From assembly GCA_023256555.1 (NCBI GenBank), contig JALRFB010000021.1, forward strand, positions 1 through 10,000: a stretch of DNA of 10,000 bases, in the 5' to 3' direction. The position numbers and the translations under genes were made by a program. This stretch comes from Sediminibacterium sp. Its GTDB lineage: Bacteria; Bacteroidota; Bacteroidia; Chitinophagales; Chitinophagaceae. Below are positions 6,970 to 10,000 of the stretch, one piece after another (the stretch's first letter is position 1; each line of letters opens with the position of its first letter). The notes under the pieces are model-generated. The model was not told where the DNA came from. It searched no databases and saw nothing but the letters and a program-made list of their open reading frames with translations.

Positions 6970-8019
6970 TTGAGAAAGATTCATTTAATGTTAGCAACAG
7001 CAGTTTTAATAGCTGTTGGGTGTAAAGAAAAGGCAAAGCCTACAGATAAGTTTAATCCTAATATGCCAGTATCTGTAGACATTACTGTTGCCGAAATGCA
7101 AAAAGTAGATAAGCAGATCGAAGTGAATGGAACAGTGTTGGCAAATGATTTTGTTGATCTGCATCCTGAAACCAATGGAAGAATTACTTTTTTACAGATT
7201 CCAGAAGGTAAAATAGTGCAAGCGGGAACTGTTTTGGCAAAATTAAATGATGCTGATTTACAAGCTCAATTGGAAAAAATTAAAGTACAATTAGAATTAG
7301 CCAATATCAACGAACAAAGAAATAAACAATTATTAAGTGCGAGAGGTATTAATCAAAGTGATTATGATTTGTCTTTACAACAAGTAAAAAGTTTAAAGGC
7401 AGATATGGCTTATACTCAATCTTTAATTGATAAAACAGTGATTAAAGCGCCATTTACAGGTCAAATGGGTTTGAGACAAGTGAGTGTTGGCGCATTTATT
7501 AATACTGCTACAACTGTTGCTACTATTCAAAAGGTGGATCAATTAAAAATGGATTTTACTTTACCAGAAATTTATGGAGAATATGTTAAAGTAGGCAAGT
7601 CTATTAAAATGACCACTATTGGGAATGAGCAAAAGCCAATCATGGCTACTATTACAGCTATTGAGCCACAAATTATTGCTACTACAAGAAATATAAAAGT
7701 AAGAGCCAGCTTTAAAGGAAAAGTATTGCCAGGTGCTTATGCTAAAGTGTTTTTAGGTGAAAATACTTCTAAGCAAACTATCATGGTGCCTTCTAATGTG
7801 ATCATCCCTGATTCAAAAGCCAAACAAATTGTTGTTGTAAGAAATGGAGAAGCAAAATTTGTAAGCGTTGAAACTGGCTATAGAACAGTTAGTGCTGTTG
7901 AAATTACCAAAGGATTACAAGCAGGAGATAGTGTAATTGTTGCCGGAATGCTTTTTGTAAAAGACGGCGCCAAATTGAAAATTGGCAAAACACTTTCTAA
8001 TATTGATATTACCAAATAG
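6970..8019 (+). CDS. RND efflux periplasmic adaptor subunit (membrane fusion protein), lipoprotein
   Basis: The periplasmic adaptor of a tripartite RND exporter, linking the inner-membrane pump to an outer-membrane channel. Residues 1-17 form a lipoprotein signal with lipobox AVGC and lipidated C18, so it would be membrane-anchored like AcrA or MexA. The two halves of the lipoyl domain are at about 62-93 and 155-190 (with IKAPFTGQMGLRQVSVGAFI within it). They flank a short helical hairpin at about 95-152, followed by the beta-barrel (about 192-265) and membrane-proximal domain (about 266-335). The length of 349 residues is normal. The start is taken as TTG at 6970: the next in-frame ATG (6988) would leave MLATAVLIAVGC, a leader lacking the basic residues RK and H, and an upstream in-frame stop lies at 6952. 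The pump gene begins 22 bases after its stop, so the two form an operon. The exported compound cannot be told. Confidence 0.94.
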   Translation: MRKIHLMLATAVLIAVGCKEKAKPTDKFNPNMPVSVDITVAEMQKVDKQIEVNGTVLANDFVDLHPETNGRITFLQIPEGKIVQAGTVLAKLNDADLQAQLEKIKVQLELANINEQRNKQLLSARGINQSDYDLSLQQVKSLKADMAYTQSLIDKTVIKAPFTGQMGLRQVSVGAFINTATTVATIQKVDQLKMDFTLPEIYGEYVKVGKSIKMTTIGNEQKPIMATITAIEPQIIATTRNIKVRASFKGKVLPGAYAKVFLGENTSKQTIMVPSNVIIPDSKAKQIVVVRNGEAKFVSVETGYRTVSAVEITKGLQAGDSVIVAGMLFVKDGAKLKIGKTLSNIDITK

Positions 8020-8041
8020 GTTTTAAAACTTAGTTATTTAG

Positions 8042-10000
8042 ATGAATATATCTGAACTTTCCTTGAAGCGACCGGTACTTGCTACCGTGATGAATGTGGC
8101 CATAATTATATTTGGTTTAGTAGGTTTTTCTTTCTTAGCATTAAGAGAGTATCCAGCTATTGATCCTCCTATTATCAATGTGCAAACTTCTTATACTGGT
8201 GCTAATGCTGAAGTAATTCAAAGTCAAATTACCGAACCATTGGAGAAAGCTATTAATGGTATTCCTGGTATCAGAACCATCAACTCTTCTAGTTCAGTAG
8301 GTAATTCTAATATTACAGTAGAGTTTAACTTGGGTGTGAACTTAGAGACAGCAGCTAACGATGTAAGAGACAAGGTTTCTCAAGCTCAAAGATCTTTGCC
8401 CCAAGATATTTCTAGCCCTCCTGTAGTTTCTAAGGCAGATGGAGGAGATTTCATATTAATGTTAACTATTAGAAGTAAAACAAAGGGTTTATTAGAGTTA
8501 ACTGAATATGCAGAGAATGTTTTATTACAAAGATTTCAAACTATTGACGAAGTGAGCAATGTGGGTGTTAGAGGTAAGCGTCAAGCAATGCGTATTTTCC
8601 CCAACACCGATTTATTAAGTGCATATGGCATTGCATTCAATGATATTCAAACAGCTTTAAATAAAGAAAACGTAGAATTACCAGCAGGTTCAATTTATGG
8701 TAATAAATCTGAATTCATCATTAGAGCTTTAGGAAGATTATCTACTGAAGCAGATTTTAGAAATGTGATTTTAAAAGAAGATGCAAATGGGATTGTAAGA
8801 TTAGGGGATGTAGCTAAAGTAGAATTAGGTCCAGAACAAGAAGATCAAGGAACATACTTTAATGGTGTACCAGTTGTTATGTTAACAGTGTCTCCTCAAC
8901 CTGGAGCCAATCAAATAAAAATTGCAGATGAATTTTACAAAAGATTAGAAGAAGTAAAAAAACAAAACAAATCTGATATTGAATTTGCCATACCAATTGA
9001 CAATACTTTAAACATTCGTCGTGCATTATCTGAAGTAAAAGAAACCATTGTGATTTCATTTGTATTAGTAGTATTGGTTATTTTCTTTTTCTTTAGAAAC
9101 TGGTTGATTGCAATACGCCCATTAATAGATATTCCAATTTCTCTAATCGCCACTTTCTTTATTATGTATTTGGCAGGATTCTCAATTAATGTGTTAACCT
9201 TATTGGCGATAGTACTTGCAACAGGTTTGGTAGTGGATGACGGAATTGTAGTTACTGAAAATATATTTAGAAAATTAGAAGAAGGCCTTTCTTTGAAAGA
9301 TGCAGCTAGAGAAGGTAGTAAAGAAATTTTCTTTGCAGTTATCTCTACCTCCATTACATTGGCGGTGGTATTTATGCCGGTAATTTTCTTGCAAGGATTT
9401 GTGGGTTCATTGTTCAAAGAATTTGGTGTTGTAGTTGCAGGCGCAGTTTTAGTCTCTGCTTTTGTATCTCTAACTATTACGCCGGTATTGAATGTGTATC
9501 TTAATAGAAATGATGGAAAGCATGGTGCATTCTACGAGCGCACTGAACCTTTCTTTAAAGCAATCGAAAATGGCTATAAAAATTTATTACATAAATTTTT
9601 ACAAGTAAGATGGTTTGCTTGGGTGATCGTTGCAACTTGTTTTGCATTAATTTTTGTTATTGGTAAAAATATTCAAAGTGAATTAGCTCCATTAGAAGAT
9701 AAAGGTTCAGTTAGAATTACCATGACAGGTGCTGAAGGTATGAGTTATGACGACATGAGATCAGACTTATTAAAAGCAATAAGAATAATGCAAGACTCTT
9801 TTCCTGAACAAGCATTTACTTGGGGTAGTGTTCCAGGATACGGCGGAAGCAGTGGTAATAGTTCTGCATCTGGAAGATTGGGTTTGGTAAGAAAAGATGA
9901 AAGAACAAGAACACAATCAGAAATTGCAGCAGATTTGAATAAAAAAATGAAACGTTTTAAAAACGTTAGGGTTTTTGCTATCGAAGAACAAACTATTTCT
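8042..10000 (+). CDS. RND family efflux pump, inner-membrane subunit, 5' part (runs off window)
   Basis: The proton-driven inner-membrane pump of the AcrB/MexB (HAE1) type, partner of the adaptor just upstream. The visible 653 residues are about two thirds of the roughly 1,050 usual for the family; the reading frame is open to the window edge. TM1 is at about 11-30, followed by the first periplasmic porter segment to about 335. TM2-TM6 lie between about 337 and 487, TM7 starts at about 524, and the second porter segment begins near 545. In TM4 the motif GLVVDDGIVVTEN contains D399 and D400, the counterparts of the AcrB proton-relay pair D407/D408, so the pump looks functional. The ATG at 8042 gives the normal N-terminus (MNISELSLKRPVLA). 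There is no clear ribosome binding site. The outer-membrane channel gene is not in the window and would be expected downstream. Substrate unknown. Confidence 0.96.
   Translation, partial: MNISELSLKRPVLATVMNVAIIIFGLVGFSFLALREYPAIDPPIINVQTSYTGANAEVIQSQITEPLEKAINGIPGIRTINSSSSVGNSNITVEFNLGVNLETAANDVRDKVSQAQRSLPQDISSPPVVSKADGGDFILMLTIRSKTKGLLELTEYAENVLLQRFQTIDEVSNVGVRGKRQAMRIFPNTDLLSAYGIAFNDIQTALNKENVELPAGSIYGNKSEFIIRALGRLSTEADFRNVILKEDANGIVRLGDVAKVELGPEQEDQGTYFNGVPVVMLTVSPQPGANQIKIADEFYKRLEEVKKQNKSDIEFAIPIDNTLNIRRALSEVKETIVISFVLVVLVIFFFFRNWLIAIRPLIDIPISLIATFFIMYLAGFSINVLTLLAIVLATGLVVDDGIVVTENIFRKLEEGLSLKDAAREGSKEIFFAVISTSITLAVVFMPVIFLQGFVGSLFKEFGVVVAGAVLVSAFVSLTITPVLNVYLNRNDGKHGAFYERTEPFFKAIENGYKNLLHKFLQVRWFAWVIVATCFALIFVIGKNIQSELAPLEDKGSVRITMTGAEGMSYDDMRSDLLKAIRIMQDSFPEQAFTWGSVPGYGGSSGNSSASGRLGLVRKDERTRTQSEIAADLNKKMKRFKNVRVFAIEEQTIS

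Noticed and set aside
8935..9417. Minus-strand open reading frame of 160 codons inside the RND pump gene, plus a 60-codon one at 8877-9059
   Set aside because: Both are antisense to strongly conserved membrane segments of the pump; their translated sequences show no family features.
9840..9875. Gly/Ser-rich stretch in the RND pump as an unusual insertion
   Set aside because: A glycine/serine/asparagine-rich loop occurs at the matching position of the second porter segment in many AcrB-type pumps.

Overview
The window looks like ordinary chromosomal DNA from an AT-rich member of the Bacteroidota, most likely in or near the Chitinophagaceae/Sphingobacteriia. This is an inference from several signs. 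The starts have no clear Shine-Dalgarno sequences. Copies of the Bacteroidota -7 promoter element (TAnnTTTG) lie a few bases upstream of start codons. RecQ carries an extra C-terminal helix-turn-helix region, there is a DUF3089 lipoprotein, and there is a secreted protein with a carboxypeptidase-regulatory-like domain. I see no RNA gene, insertion sequence, integrase, CRISPR array or phage gene.

Layout, left to right. Positions 1-1399 (minus strand) hold two cell-surface sugar genes, kdsD followed 11 bases later by the 5' part of a mannose-1-phosphate guanylyltransferase gene that leaves the window. A 173-base AT-rich divergent spacer separates them from recQ (1573-3774, plus), a 733-residue DNA repair helicase. 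recQ converges on and overlaps by 4 bases a minus-strand gene for a DUF3089 alpha/beta-hydrolase-like exported protein (3771-4814). A 53-base divergent spacer then leads to a plus-strand series: a full-length ChrA-type chromate transporter (4868-6133), a small secreted protein with a carboxypeptidase-regulatory-like domain (6161-6898), a lipoprotein RND efflux adaptor (6970-8019), and the 5' two thirds of its inner-membrane RND pump (8042 to the edge).

How the genes fit together. kdsD makes D-arabinose 5-phosphate for Kdo, and the guanylyltransferase makes GDP-mannose, so this pair feeds surface polysaccharide synthesis. The adaptor and RND pump form two parts of a tripartite drug/solute exporter. 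The TolC-like outer-membrane channel is not in the window and probably lies just downstream. The recQ, DUF3089, chrA and 6161-6898 genes have no evident shared pathway with these or with each other.

I did not find a convincing undescribed system. The most notable observations are small ones: two genes (chrA and the efflux adaptor) that appear to start at TTG, an identical TAACTTTG element 7-10 bases from the starts of two unrelated genes, and a poorly characterised exported hydrolase-like protein.
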